Assembly: GCF_033546815.1 (NCBI RefSeq)
Contig: NZ_CP137846.1
Location: forward strand, 1 to 64,000
Source of the DNA: Metamycoplasma subdolum
Lineage (GTDB): Bacteria; Bacillota_I; Bacilli_A; Mycoplasmatales; Metamycoplasmataceae
DNA: 64,000 bases
Reading direction: 5' to 3'
Positions 11,471-24,310 of this stretch are shown one piece after another. Within the stretch, counting starts at the first letter, position 1; each line of letters starts with the position of its first letter. A model generated the notes under the pieces. The model made no database searches. It saw only the letters and a program-made list of their open reading frames with translations, and had not been told where the DNA came from. The position numbers and the translations under genes are program-made.

Positions 11471-13111
11471 ATGTTAAAAGATTTACAAAGTTATTTAAAA
11501 GATATTGATGAAATGTCAAAAACATCTTTAAATCAAGATCAAAAAGACTTGATTAAAAAAATACTAAATCAAACTGATGAAAAAGATTTAGATAATGTCT
11601 TTCAACTATTAATTCAAAGAGTAAAACTTGGTTTTACATTTGATGCAGCACCTAGTGTTGATTCAACCCAAGTTGCCTTGCTTAAAAAGAATGAAAAATT
11701 ATCATTCAGAGGTGAAACGATAAATCAAAATGACAATGTTTTAATCATTGGTGAAAACTATGATGTACTCAAAAACTTAATTGTTATAGAAAGACTCAAA
11801 GATAAGTCATCCGCACTCACTGCGGGGGGGGGCACTAATTATTTTGATGTAATTTATATTGATCCTCCTTATAACACCGAAGCTGCCAAAGGCGATGGTA
11901 ATAACCTTAGCGAAAAAGACGAAGTAAAAGCTTCGAAATTTATTTACAGAGATAAATTCAGCCGAACAGGCTGACTGAATATGATGAACGAAAGATTAAG
12001 AATGGCACGCCAACTTTTAGCCGAAGAGGGTGTAATTTTTGTTTCAATCGACGATACCGAACAAGCTTATTTAAAAATACTAATGGATGAAATATTTGGC
12101 GAAGAGAATTTTGGTGCTACCTTATCAAGAATTACTAAAAAAGGTGGCGGGCGTTTCGGGAATTCAAATTTACAAAAAGACATAGATTATATTCATGTTT
12201 ATTTTAAAAATTTCAGTAAAGTATTTAAGTTTAAGAAAATCAAAAATGATTGAGATGATTATAAATATGAAGATAATCGTGGCAAATATACTTTGAAACA
12301 CCCCTTAGACGGAGGGGCAGGGAATCCTTCATATACTTTTGATGTTATTTATAATGGGGAAACTTTTAAGCCTCGCAAAGGAAAAACATGATCTTTTTCT
12401 AAAAAAAGAATCGATTGACTTTTAAAAAATGATTTTATTAGTAAGAATGCAAAATCAATTTTATATGTGAAAAATTATAAAGATTTTGAAATTGTGCAAT
12501 CTGATGATAAATATTCAATTGTTGGAAAAGAAAATGGTGTTGACTGGTCATCTTCAAGATTGATGGAAAATATTTATTCTAATTCATATGGAAAAATTGA
12601 CATAGAGCAAATATTTAAACAAAGCAATTTTGAATATCCTAAACCTGTTAACTTAATTAAACAACTGATAGCATGTTGCCCTAACAAAAATGCTCGTATC
12701 CTTGATTTCTTTGCAGGCTCAGGAACCACCGGACATGCTGTGTTAGAACTAAACCGTGAAGATGGTGGAAACAGAATTTTTACTTTAGTAACAAATAATG
12801 AAAATAACATTGCTAAAAAAGTTTGTTATGAAAGACTTTATAGGATCAATAATGGAATTGGAACTAAAAAAGAAAATGATTTTGATTGAATCAAAAAGAA
12901 TAAACCATATAAACAAAATTTAACAGTATTTGATATTGAATATTACAATACCAAGATTTTTGAATCTGAAGCAAGCAAAGTGAGAAAAGATTTTGTTCAA
13001 GAACTCATAGATTTTGGTATTCATGATGCTGAAAAATGAGCAACACAACAACCCAGAGATGTGCTAATTAACTTAAACACCTTGAAGCCTATAAAAGTGG
13101 AAGGTGAATAA
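11471..13111 (+). CDS. mod: Type III restriction-modification methyltransferase (Mod), phase-variable
   Basis: Mod recognises DNA and methylates adenine for a Type III system. The 546 residues have the beta-class order: motif IV DPPYNTE at 131-137, then FFAGSGTTGHAV (motif I, SAM binding) near 412-423. The central part between them is the target-recognition region. A run of nine G at 11824-11832 codes for the Gly-Gly-Gly just ahead of DPPY; the current length keeps the frame open. Indels here would stop translation before the catalytic motif. The neighbouring sequence is richer in G and C than the surroundings, a sign of transfer. Res follows after three bases. At least six UGA Trp codons. 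Confidence 0.93.
11824..11832 (+). repeat. Homopolymer of nine G inside mod
   Basis: Nine consecutive G occur in coding sequence of an otherwise AT-rich genome. They are preceded by a short palindrome CCGCA-CTCAC-TGCGG at 11811-11825 that runs into the tract. Such tracts change length by slipped-strand mispairing. Confidence 0.95.
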
Positions 13112-13114
13112 AAT

Positions 13115-15556
13115 ATGAAACTTACTAGAGTTCAAGAACAAGCAGTTAATGAAATTCTTGATGAATTTAATTTTGCATTAAATGTTGAAAACAAAAAACA
13201 CATCATTGAGTTTCAAGCACCAACTGGAAGTGGAAAAACTTTTATGATTGCAAATGCAATCCATAAAATGATTCAACAAAATATTGCAAAAGGCAGTACT
13301 CAAAAATTAATTTTTGTTATCGCTACTTTATCTTCTGCTGAACTTCCATATCAAATGGAAATTAATTTAAATGATTATAAATTTGATATAGGCGCTAGTT
13401 ATATAGTGGAGAGAATTGAATCTCCGTCAATTTCAAAACAAAAAAATAAAGATTCAGTTCCCTCTTTTAAAGCTGCAGAAAACAAAGTTTTTATTTTAGG
13501 AAAATCTTCATTTGGTAAAAGAAAAATTTTAACCGAATATAGAATTTTCTCTGATTTTCTAAGTGAAATAAAAACTCAAAATTATACTCTAATTTATATT
13601 AGAGATGAAGCTCATCACGGTGGTGAAGCAAGCAAAAATCAAACTTTTGTTGATTATTTAGACAAGACATCAATAAAAACAGAAGATGCCAAATTTGAAT
13701 ATAGAATTCAAGATGCTGCTAAATTTATAATAAAAATGACAGCAACACCAAAGGGAAATCATAAACTTGTTTATATTGATGAAAAAGATTTTGAAAATGA
13801 TGATGTTAAACTTTTAAAAAATCATCATATTCCAAACTTTAATCTAAAAGAACAGGATGAAGATAAGATTGACAATGAAACTCTTTTAAAAATTGCTTGC
13901 AAAACTTTTAACGAAATTAAAAAACGGTATGCTGAAAATAATAAAGAGTTGGCAAATATACGCCCTGCGATGTTGATTCAAGTTGATAGCGAACCAAAAG
14001 ATAATATTGAAAAAACTGCATTCAAAAATGAGATACAAAAAATAATTAGTATTTTAGAAAGTTATAATCTAAGTTGAGTTAAATATTTTTCAAACGAAAA
14101 GGTTGACTCCCAACTTAGAATTAACACATCAAACTCAAAAGTAAGCCTAAAAGAAATATCAAAAAACGATTCAAACATTGATACTATTTTATTTAAAATA
14201 GGGCCTGCAACTGGATGAAATATTCCTAGAGCTTGTATGCTAGTTCAACTAAGAAATGTAACATCTAAAAACTTATCAATTCAAACTGTTGGAAGAATTA
14301 AAAGATTTCCAAATCCTACTTATCCAAAAGAACTTGTATCTGAAGATTCAATTTCTAATAAATACTATATTTATTCAAATATAAAATTCCCAGATGGTTA
14401 TTGAAATAGATTAATTTTAAAACCTAAGTTTGAAGATGTTACATTTGTTACGGGGAAAATAGATGTTGAAAAAATAAATAGACATTTTAATCAAACACAA
14501 TACATAGAAAAAATCCAACATATTATAAATGAAGGAAGTATCATCAATATATATAATCAAATTAAAAATGACTATAAAAAATATTCATATCTAGATGGTG
14601 AAACCAGCAAGATAGAAGATAAAATAAAAGTTGATAGCAAAATTTTTAATTCAATTGAACTTGAAATATATGTTATGGATTTACTAAGAAAAAATTCAAA
14701 CTATTTTAACATCAAAATAAGAAAAGAAATCGAAAGTTATTTTGTAAATATTTCAAATAAAAATAATGACAATGAAATTAGCAAAACCATATTTTGATAT
14801 ATTTTGTTTAAAAATTATTTTGATCAAATTAAATTGAATTATAAAAACTCAATTGAAGAATTAGAAAACAATTCAAATTTAAATCTATATACTTTATCCA
14901 CAACCAAAACGCTGCCGAAAGTAAATGATTATTTATTTAATATTAATTTAAAAGAAGATGATAATAGAAATGTTAACCTAAATAACGTTGAGCAATATGC
15001 TTATGAAGATTTAAAAAAGAATCCAAAACATTTTTTTGATTCTTATACTGAGGCACTCTTTGCTAAAAGAATTAAAAGTTTCTTTGAGGATAATGAAGCT
15101 AGTAAGTCAAGAATTAAGGTATGAAGTAAAAACCCCGTCTTTCATGGATTAACATTGCAATATTTTGATGAACTAAAAGAAATCAAAAACTCTTATGCTG
15201 ATTTTGTTTTTAAAATTAATGCAAATGATATAGAACATAATATTTACATAGAAGTTAAGAATTTGTATAACGACTATGATAAAGAAAAAACAAGACAAAT
15301 AATTGATTCTTATCAAAAGTATGTTCAAGCTTCAAAAATTGAAGAAAATGATTTAATTAGATCTTCTAAAAAAAGTTACACTTTCTTAATTTGTTATGTT
15401 GATATTAGTGCAGATGATTTTTACTTTGTTGGTGCAAGCACATTAGAAAATTTAAACAACCAAGTATTTAAAAATCCCAAAAATAGTAATGAAATCATTG
15501 AAACAAAACACACTTTTATTTTTAAAATTAAAGATTTATTTGATTACTTCAAATAA
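13115..15556 (+). CDS. res: Type III restriction enzyme subunit (Res)
   Basis: Res is the ATP-dependent translocase and nuclease of the Type III system; it works only in complex with Mod. The 813-residue protein has Walker A APTGSGKTF near 35-43, the DEAH box RDEAHHGG near 163-170, a later helicase motif TVGRIKRFPNP near 400, and a C-terminal PD-(D/E)xK nuclease with ADFVFK and, about 20 residues on, EVKNL near 713. All catalytic parts seem present. Several UGA Trp codons. Only three bases separate it from mod, so both are one transcript. Confidence 0.92.
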
Positions 15557-15566
15557 AATTCAATTA

Positions 15567-15600
15567 AAAAACACCTCATTAGATTGAGATGTTTTTTTAG
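15567..15600. terminator. Bidirectional terminator between res and deoB
   Basis: An eight-base-pair imperfect stem (ACACCTCA with TGAGATGT) is flanked by A on one side and seven T on the other. The pairing is better on the minus strand, where a G-T wobble closes the mismatch, so it serves deoB at least as well as res. Confidence 0.8.
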
Positions 15601-15604
15601 TTCT

Positions 15605-16795
15605 TTAGACAAGTTTGTCAAAGATATCTTCACCAGTTTGGAGTAAAGGAACATTGAAGTTTTTCGCTACAATATTACCAGCAGTTCCGAGTCCTTGAAG
15701 AGTGCCTAAAACTTTAGGTTTCTTGAAAGATTTTGAGAATACTGTTAGAGGTAAATATTCACGAGTATGCTCTGTTCCTTTATATGTTGGATCGTTTCCG
15801 TGATCAGAAGTCATAATTAGTAAATCATCTTCACGCATTGCGTTAATTAATTTACCTAGTTTGATGTCAAGACGTGAGATATTTTCTGAATAGCCAACAG
15901 GGTTTCTTCTATGTCCATAGTGACTATCAAATTGAACTAAGTTAACAAAAACAAGTTGATTGGTTGAATTACTTGCTGCAATATTAATGGCAACATCCAT
16001 ATTTTCGTCATCACTTGCAGGTCCATAGTTTTTACTAATACCTACGCCTGTAAAGATATCGTTAATTTTTCCAACACCAATAACTTCAACACCTTTTTCT
16101 ACTAAATCTTCTAATAAAATACGTGCTGTTGGTTTATTTGGGAAGTCATGACGATTAAATGTTCTAATGAATTTACCATTTTCTTCAACGAAGGGTCTAG
16201 TAATAATTCTTGCAACATTTCATTCAGGTTTTGATGAACAAATTGCTCTTGCTTTTTTACCATATTCAGTTAGTTTTTGAACACCTAAAGTGTTTTCATC
16301 ACCAATAATTTGCAATGTTGAATCAGGCGAAGTATAAATAATAATGTCACCTTTTTCAATGTGTTGTCTTCCAAGTTCATCTAAAATTTGTGTTCCTGAA
16401 GCATTTCTATTTCCGATGATTTTTCTTCCATCAAATGCTTCTTCTAATTTTTGAATTAGCTCTTTAGGAAAACCTTTTTCAATAAATAGAGGATTAGGAA
16501 CTTTTGTGTAAATACCCATCATTTCTCAATGCCCAGTAATAGTATCTTTACCATTTGACATTTCTTGAATACGAGCCATATAGGCTAGGGGGTTTTTGTT
16601 TCTGGCGTTATGTCCAGCTATTTTAGCAATTTCGCAGATGCCGAGTTTCTTTCAATTAGGTATATTTAGAGGTAATACTTCTGATGCATGAAAGAAGCTA
16701 TTGGCACCTTTATCTCCAAATTCTTCTGATCTAGGTTCTTCACCTATTCCCAAACCATCGGTGACAATAAAGAAAATTCTTTTAAATTTTGTCAT
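15605..16795 (-). CDS. deoB: Phosphopentomutase
   Basis: DeoB interconverts (deoxy)ribose 1- and 5-phosphate and links nucleoside breakdown to the pentose phosphates. The 396 residues belong to the alkaline phosphatase superfamily: VTDGLGIGE near 11-19, TGHWEMMGI near 90, NLVQFDSHYGHRRN near 285, and TSDHGNDP near 330 with metal ligands. The HRRN and HTREYLPL strings separate it from phosphoglycerate mutase. UGA Trp codons divide it under the standard code. Flanked by a terminator downstream and a divergent gap shared with pyk. Confidence 0.94.
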
Positions 16796-16943
16796 TTATT
16801 ATCTCCACAAAAATGATTTATGTGCATTAATTATATTCTTATTAGTGAAAAAAACACTAAAAATAAGGTAGTTTTTTGTGCTAATATTTATTTATATACT
16901 TACAATTTAATGTATTTAATAATATAAAAAAATCAGGAGAAAA

Positions 16944-18368
16944 ATGAAAATTTTTAATCAAAGAAGAACCAAAATTGTTGCAACAATTGGCCCATCTTCA
17001 AACAATCATGACACCTTAAAATCTTTAATAGAAGCAGGTGTTACAACTGTCAGAGTTAACTTTTCACACGGTAATGAAGAAACTCACAAATCTGTTTATG
17101 ATTTAGCAAGAAAAGTGTCACAAGAACTTGACTTTCCTATTTCTTTAATGCTTGACACAAAAGGTCCAGAAATTAGAGTTGGAAAACTTGAAAATGATGC
17201 TTGTCAAATTCAAAAAAATTCAATCATTTCAATCAAAACAGATCCAAAATTGCATAAAAAATATATTGGAAATAGTAAAGAAATTACTGTTTCATACCGA
17301 ATGGATAATGATGTTAAAGTAGGCAATAGAATCTTACTTGATGACGGTAAACTTGTTACCGTAGTTAAGGAAGTCAAAGATAAGGAAATCATTGTTGAAG
17401 CAAAAAATACCCACTTGCTTAAATCAAATAAGAGGGTAAATATTCCTGGGGTAAAATTTTCAATGCCTTTCCTTTCTGCGAAAGATAAAGAAGATATTAT
17501 TTGAGGAATTAATTATAAAATTGATTACATCGCAGCATCTTTTGTTAACTCAGCAAAAGATGTTAAAGAAATAAGAAATTTACTTAAAAAATACGGTGGT
17601 GAAGGAATTCAAATTTGTTCAAAAATTGAATCTCAAGCTGCAATAGAAAATATTGATGAAATTATTGAAGCATCAGATTCAATAATGATAGCACGTGGTG
17701 ATCTTGGACTTGAAATTCCTTATTACGATGTGCCTTATTATCAAAAGAAGATTATTAGAAAGTGTCGTTTATTAGGGAAAGAGACTATTGTTGCTACGCA
17801 AATGCTTGACTCAATGGAAAAAAGTCCATTGCCAACACGTGCAGAAGTAACTGATGTTTATTACGCTGTTGAACTTGGTGCTGATGCAACAATGCTTTCA
17901 GGCGAATCTGCTGCTGGTCAATACCCAGTTGAAGCAGTTAAAACTATGGCAAATATTGCTCAAAGAGCTGAAAAAGAATATTTTAGTGAACTCTTTTATT
18001 CACATCAGTTAGAAGAAGTTCCAAAGACTAGTTCTTCAAGATCTAAGATTGCTTATGAAGTTGCCAAAAAATTATTTAGAGGCGATTTTAAATATGCTGT
18101 TGTTTTAAGTCATACTGGAGCTCTTTTAAAAGAAGTTGCTAAATATCGTCCTAATGCTTTAGTTGTTGGAATAGTTCATTATGATAACTTAGTTTATAGT
18201 TTTGGTATTACTAATGGTGTTTATGTTGAACAACATTCAGAAGCAGTAAGACAAATTATTAAACTAGATCATGATAATGCAAGAAAAGCACTTGAAAAGT
18301 TTGATATTCAACCTGGAGATAAATATATAGTAGTAGATAGTTTGAATATTACTGAACATACTTATTAA
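16944..18368 (+). CDS. pyk: Pyruvate kinase
   Basis: Pyruvate kinase makes ATP and pyruvate from phosphoenolpyruvate. The 474-residue protein shows RRTKIVATIGPSS at the start, the TIM-barrel motif VRVNFSHG near 34, MLDTKGPEIRVG near 71, the signature around KIESQAAIENI and IARGDLGLEIP, and ATQMLDSM near 290. The C-terminal domain is present but lacks the extra phosphotransferase-like extension seen in Bacillus. One UGA Trp. AGGAG precedes the ATG. Confidence 0.96.
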
Positions 18369-18385
18369 TTAAAAAAGATAAAGAA

Positions 18386-18431
18386 AAAACTAACAAGTTT
18401 AAACTTCTTCAGTTTGCTTGTTAGTTTTTAA
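18386..18431. terminator. Terminator between pyk and the convergent membrane protein gene
   Basis: A ten-base-pair stem, AACTAACAAG with CTTGTTAGTT, encloses a 19-base loop and is followed by T. The structure lies inside the last codons of the minus-strand gene, so the two genes share it. Confidence 0.75.
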
Positions 18432-18806
18432 ATCTTCTTCCATTAGATTAATAATATTTTTGTTTAATATAAGAGCTCAAATTGAAGATGCATACATTAA
18501 AGGAAGGATTAAACAACCTAAAACGAATATTACATATTGTTTATGATAATAAACAACAAAAGCTCTTTTTAAGATTAAATAAAGTGCTGAAATTCAAAAG
18601 GCTAAAAGAGTGAAAATTGTAAAGATTGCAACGCATACAATGAAGTTAACTTTTGCGTCTTTTCCTAATTTTTCAAGTGAGTTAATGGTTAGATTATTTG
18701 TTTTACCAAAAACTAAAAATAGGACTAGACTAAAGATAAAAAGTGAGACCATTGTAAGGCAAGTTATAAGCCCAGTTTTGATTTTCTTTTGTTCTAAAAT
18801 ATCCAT
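18399..18806 (-). CDS. Small integral membrane protein, unknown
   Basis: I do not recognise this 135-residue protein. It has three to four hydrophobic segments: LITCLTMVSLFIFSLVLF near 13-30, FIVCVAIFTIFTLLAFW near 55-71, and two further spans near 74-90 and 90-110, then a short acidic tail. It has no signal-peptide Cys and no domain motif. Two UGA Trp codons double its apparent length compared with the standard code. No ribosome site is obvious. Expression is inferred only from codon pattern and the open frame. Confidence 0.65.
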
Positions 18807-18897
18807 AATTTTATAATTATAAAGAAAATCTACCCGAGCGAGGTAGATTTTTATATATACTTTGTAATTTTGTTAGATTAATCAATAATAAATACTA

Positions 18898-20468
<1,571 letters not shown>

Positions 20469-20714
20469 ATGAACACAATGGTAGATGTTGCTAGAAAAGC
20501 TTTAAAAGCTAATCAAGATCAAGAATTTCATACACTTTTTGAAACAGTAAAAAGTGAACTTTTTAATCGTTGAAAGGAAGAAAGCAATCCTTCATTAACT
20601 GATGAAGAACTGTTAGAAATTAAACGTGGTGAATTATATAAATTATTAACAATTGACGGTCATTTTTATAGAAACGATGATGGAACTTGAACCACAATTA
20701 GACCTGAAATATAA
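20469..20714 (+). CDS. rpoE: RNA polymerase delta subunit, short form
   Basis: Delta binds RNA polymerase in Firmicutes and mollicutes and adjusts initiation and recycling. The 81 residues match its N-terminal HARE-HTH domain: TMVDVARKAL at the start, then ELYKLLTIDGHFYRNDDGTW near 55-75. The long acidic C-terminal tail of Bacillus delta is missing. AAGGAGC precedes the ATG. Two UGA Trp codons hide it from the standard code. A strong terminator follows, so it stands alone. Confidence 0.8.
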
Positions 20715-20716
20715 TA

Positions 20717-20746
20717 AAAATTAGGCTTTTAAGCCTATTTTTTTAA
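20717..20746 (+). terminator. Terminator after rpoE
   Basis: TAGGCTT pairs with AAGCCTA around a two-base TT gap (probably a four-base loop in RNA) and is followed by TTTTTTT. Confidence 0.87.
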
Positions 20747-20828
20747 CTTTTCCTAAAGTTTTATCAAAGTTTTATCAAATATTGAAAATCTAAAAGTATA
20801 AAACTTAAAATTAAATTAAGGTGGAAAA

Positions 20829-21668
20829 ATGAGTTTAGTTAATGGCAAAAAAATAGTTCTGGATGCTTATAAAAATAAAAAAGCAATAGGTCATTTTAAT
20901 TTTAATAATATTGAAACACTAAAAGCAATTTTACTTGCTTGTGAAGAAGAGAAAAAAGATGTGATTATTTCTGCAAGTTCTTCTGCTTCTAAATATATTT
21001 CATCAATAAAACTTACAGCAATTATTACTAAAGAAATGGCTTCAAATCTTGCTCCTTCAATCAATGTTTGCTTGCATTTTGATCACGGAACTATTGAAGA
21101 ATGCAAAGAAGCAATTAATGCCGGCTTTACTTCAGTTATGTATGATGGAAGTGAAGAAGAATTTTCAGTTAACTTTAAAAAAACAAAAGAGCTTGTTGAA
21201 ATTGCTAAAAAGTTTAATGTTTCTGTTGAAGCTGAAGTTGGAAAAATCAAAGGTGATAAAGATTTAGATAATCTTTCAAAACCTGAAGAAGTTAAAAAAA
21301 TGATTGAAACTGGCATTGATTTTTTAGCAATTAGTGTCAATAATATTCATGGAAAATATCCTGAAAATTGAAAAGGTCTTGATTTTAAACTTTTAGAAAA
21401 ATTAAGCAAAGAAAATTATTTTCCTTTTGTTCTTCATGGCGGTTCACAAATTCCTGAAGATCAAATTAAAAAAGCAATCAAGCTTGGCATTGCTAAAATA
21501 AATGTAAGCACCGAAATCCAACTTGCTAATTGTGAAGCAATTAAAAGTTTTGTTATAAGCAACAAAATTAATGAAGATAAGAACTATGATTCAAGGAAAA
21601 TTGGTGAAGAAGGAATTAAAAAAATGAAGGAACTTGTAATAAAAAAGTTAAAATTCTTCCAGGAGTAA
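20829..21668 (+). CDS. fba: Fructose-bisphosphate aldolase, class II
   Basis: Class II aldolase splits fructose 1,6-bisphosphate with a metal ion. The 279 residues show HFNFNNIET near 21-29, the metal/substrate motif LHFDHGTIEE near 77, VEAEVGKIKGD near 132 and LHGGSQIPEDQI near 206. The end KINVSTEIQLA follows the family. Ribosome site AAGGTGG. One UGA Trp near residue 181. Its last codons hold the AGGAG of the nuclease gene four bases on, so the two are co-transcribed. Confidence 0.93.
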
Positions 21669-21672
21669 AAAA

Positions 21673-22401
21673 ATGAAAGCAAAAAAGTTATTTAAATGTT
21701 TAAGTTTAGTTGTTACACCTTTGGTTGCACTTCCACTAGTTGCAGCTTCTTGTGTTGATTCAAAGAAAAAACCACAAGATCAAAAGAAACCAACCCCTCA
21801 ACCTAAACCAAAGCCAAAGCCACAACCTCAACCTCAACCAACTCCAACAGGCGATGCACTTGCAGATTGAAAGAAACAATTTCCAAAATATAAAATTGTA
21901 AATTCTTATCAAGCAGTTGACACTGCGGTTGAAATTAATAGATACAACATTTTTGATGGTGATACTTTTCAAGATATTGAGCATAACGATAAAGTAAGAT
22001 TTGCAGGAATTGATACACCTGAAATTTCAAAAGCAAAAAACCCTACTCAAAAGAAATATGGAATTGCTGCAAAAACAAGACTAGCTGAGTTTATGGCAAA
22101 AAGTGAAAAAACTTTTGTAGTTCCTCAACATACTAATAATGGTTTTAGAGGAGATTATGGAAGAGTTATTGCTATAGTTTATGCTTATATTGACAAAAAA
22201 TGAGTCAATGTTTGTCTAGAAATGGTAAGACTTGGATTTGGTAAAAAAGCTTACATTAGCATAAATCATGGAGATAAATTCTATACTCCAAATACTGAAT
22301 ACTATAACGACCTTTTAAATGCCGAAAGAGAAGCAAGAAATAAAAAACTTGGAATTTGAAAAAATTCAGGTGAAATTAAAGATATATATCCACATAAATA
22401 A
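21673..22401 (+). CDS. Surface lipoprotein nuclease, SNase-like
   Basis: Mollicutes digest host DNA at the cell surface with nucleases. This 242-residue protein starts with a lipoprotein signal peptide ending PLVAASC (Cys at 27), then a low-complexity Pro/Lys/Gln linker (about 30-60), then a thermonuclease (SNase) domain. In that domain NIFDGDTFQDI and VRFAGIDTPE give the metal-site Asp residues, and GDYGRVIAIVYA with the conserved Arg follows. The end KLGIWKN is typical. MnuA-like in concept, but of a different fold from MnuA. Four UGA Trp codons. Confidence 0.86.
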
Positions 22402-22464
22402 ACTAAATACCGACACTCATATTTACTAAAATGGCGACTTTTTGTAATATAATTTTACAAGTTT

Positions 22465-22557
22465 GGGTAAGTACTCAAGTGGTCGAAGAGGCGGTCCTGC
22501 TAAGACTGTAGGGGTGTTAACGCACCCGCGGAAGTTCGAATCTTCTCTTACCCGCCA
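22465..22557 (+). tRNA. tRNA-Ser(GCT)
   Basis: The 93 bases fold as a class II tRNA: acceptor GGGTAAG with CTTACCC, D arm with AGTGGTCGAAGAG, anticodon stem with GCT, a long variable arm typical of Ser, T arm with TTCGAAT, and encoded CCA after the discriminator G. The GCT anticodon reads AGC and AGU serine codons. The plus-strand terminator at 22588 follows. Confidence 0.95.
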
Positions 22558-22587
22558 TATTTTTATTTAATAAGAGCCAAAGTATTA

Positions 22588-22620
22588 AAAAAACCGAGCA
22601 TTTGTTTGCTCGGTTTTTTA
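22588..22620. terminator. Terminator between tRNA-Ser and argS
   Basis: AAACCGAGCA pairs with TGCTCGGTTT around a six-base loop, with T on one side and A on the other. It serves both convergent units. Confidence 0.9.
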
Positions 22621-22624
22621 TATC

Positions 22625-24250
22625 TTACATTTTGTCAGGAATATCAAGATCCATTAACTTCATAGCATTTGCAAGAACTGTTTTTGTTGCTTTAATTAAT
22701 GCAACATAACTTTCTTCATTTTCATCGCCAATAATTTTTGAGTTTGAATAAAATGCATTAAGTGCTCCAGCAACTTTTAACATATATGGAGGAAGTAAGT
22801 TTACTTTATAAGTTTTAGCCATTGATTTAATTAAATCTGGATATTCAGCAAGTTCGCTTACAAGTTTAATTGCAAATTGATTTTCAAATTTCTTTGCTTT
22901 AGGATTTTTAAATTTAGATTTTTCAAGAAGTTGTACGCATCTTGCGTGAGCATATTTAATAAGGAAAAGTGGGTTTGATTCGTCAGCCGAACTAACTTTA
23001 GAAATATCAAAGTCAATCTTAGAATTGTAAGATCTATCAATTAAGAAATAACGAATAGCATCTTTTCCAACTAAATCCATAAGTTCTCTTAAAGTTAAAG
23101 AAGTACCTAAACGTTTTGACATTTTGATTTCTTTTCCATCTTTAACAACTCTTAATAGTTGGAAAAGAATAATTTCAATTTGATCTCTTCTATATCCTAA
23201 GTCTTCAAATGAAAACTTAACACGTTCTACATAACCTGAGTGATCAGCTCCTCAAATGTCAATGATGATTCCATTTTTCTTATCTTTTAATTGTTCAAAT
23301 TTTTGTGCATGGTATGCAATGTCAGCACAAAGATAAGTTGAATCTCCATTTGATTTGATAATAACCCTGTCTTTGTCATCTCTTCCACCTTTTGTGGTTG
23401 CAAGTCAAGTTGCCCCATCTTTGACATAAGTGGTTTTAAGTTTTCTAATAACAGGTCAAACTAAATCTTTTTCATATTGTTCAGTTTCACTTGTATAAAT
23501 GTCAAATCAAACACCGAATCTTTCCATGTCTTTTTCAATATTCTTTAAAGCAAGTTTTCTTCCGTATTCTCTAAAAAGTTTTCTTATTTCATCAGTGTAT
23601 TCAACATTTTTGTATTTATCTTTAAATTCTTTATAAAATTCCTTTGCAAAATCAATGATGTCGCCACCTCTGTAGCATTCTTCAGGCATTGGAAAATCTT
23701 TATTAAAAATTTGTTGATATCTTGCAAACATTGAGCTTGCTAAATTATTCATTTGATTTCCATAATCATTAACTAAATATTCACGAACAACTCGGTGACC
23801 TGCTTTTTCTGCAACGTTGCATAGTGTAGCTCCTATTGCTGCATTTCTTGCATGTCCGATATGTAGGTAACCAGTTGGATTAGCTGATACGAACTCAATA
23901 TTAATTGCTCCTTTGCTATTTTTCTTTTCGCTACCATAGTTTTCACCCAAGGTATTGATTGAGTTTACTAAGTCAGCTAAAACTGTGTTGGTTACTCAAA
24001 AGTTGATAAAACCAGGTTTTACAACTTCAATTTTTGAAATTGCTTTGTACTTTTTAAGATCGATATTTTTAACAATTTTGTTAGCAATATCAAAAGCATT
24101 TTCGCCCATTTCTTTTTGTAAAGTTAGGGCTAAATTTGTAGCAAAATCTCCGAAGTTTTTTGATTCGGTAAGTACAATTGGCTTTTTCAAATTAAGTTTT
24201 TTTAAGGCTTCTTCTAATGAAGCAATAATAATATTTTTTGTTGTGTTCAT
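22625..24250 (-). CDS. argS: Arginyl-tRNA synthetase
   Basis: ArgS charges tRNA-Arg. The 541 residues show the N-terminal Add-1 domain, the class I HIGH motif in [11 protein letters not shown] near 115-125, a KMSK-like loop as KMSKRLG near 376, and the C-terminal anticodon-binding helices ending in [10 protein letters not shown]. Trp codons are UGA, including IDIWGADHSGY near 330. It lies divergent from cysS with a 60-base promoter gap. Arginine is both fuel and amino acid here. Confidence 0.96.
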
Positions 24251-24310
24251 AACAAAACAAATTATATAGCAAGTTTCTCTATTTAGGGTTAAGTTGGTTA
24301 TAATTCTTGT

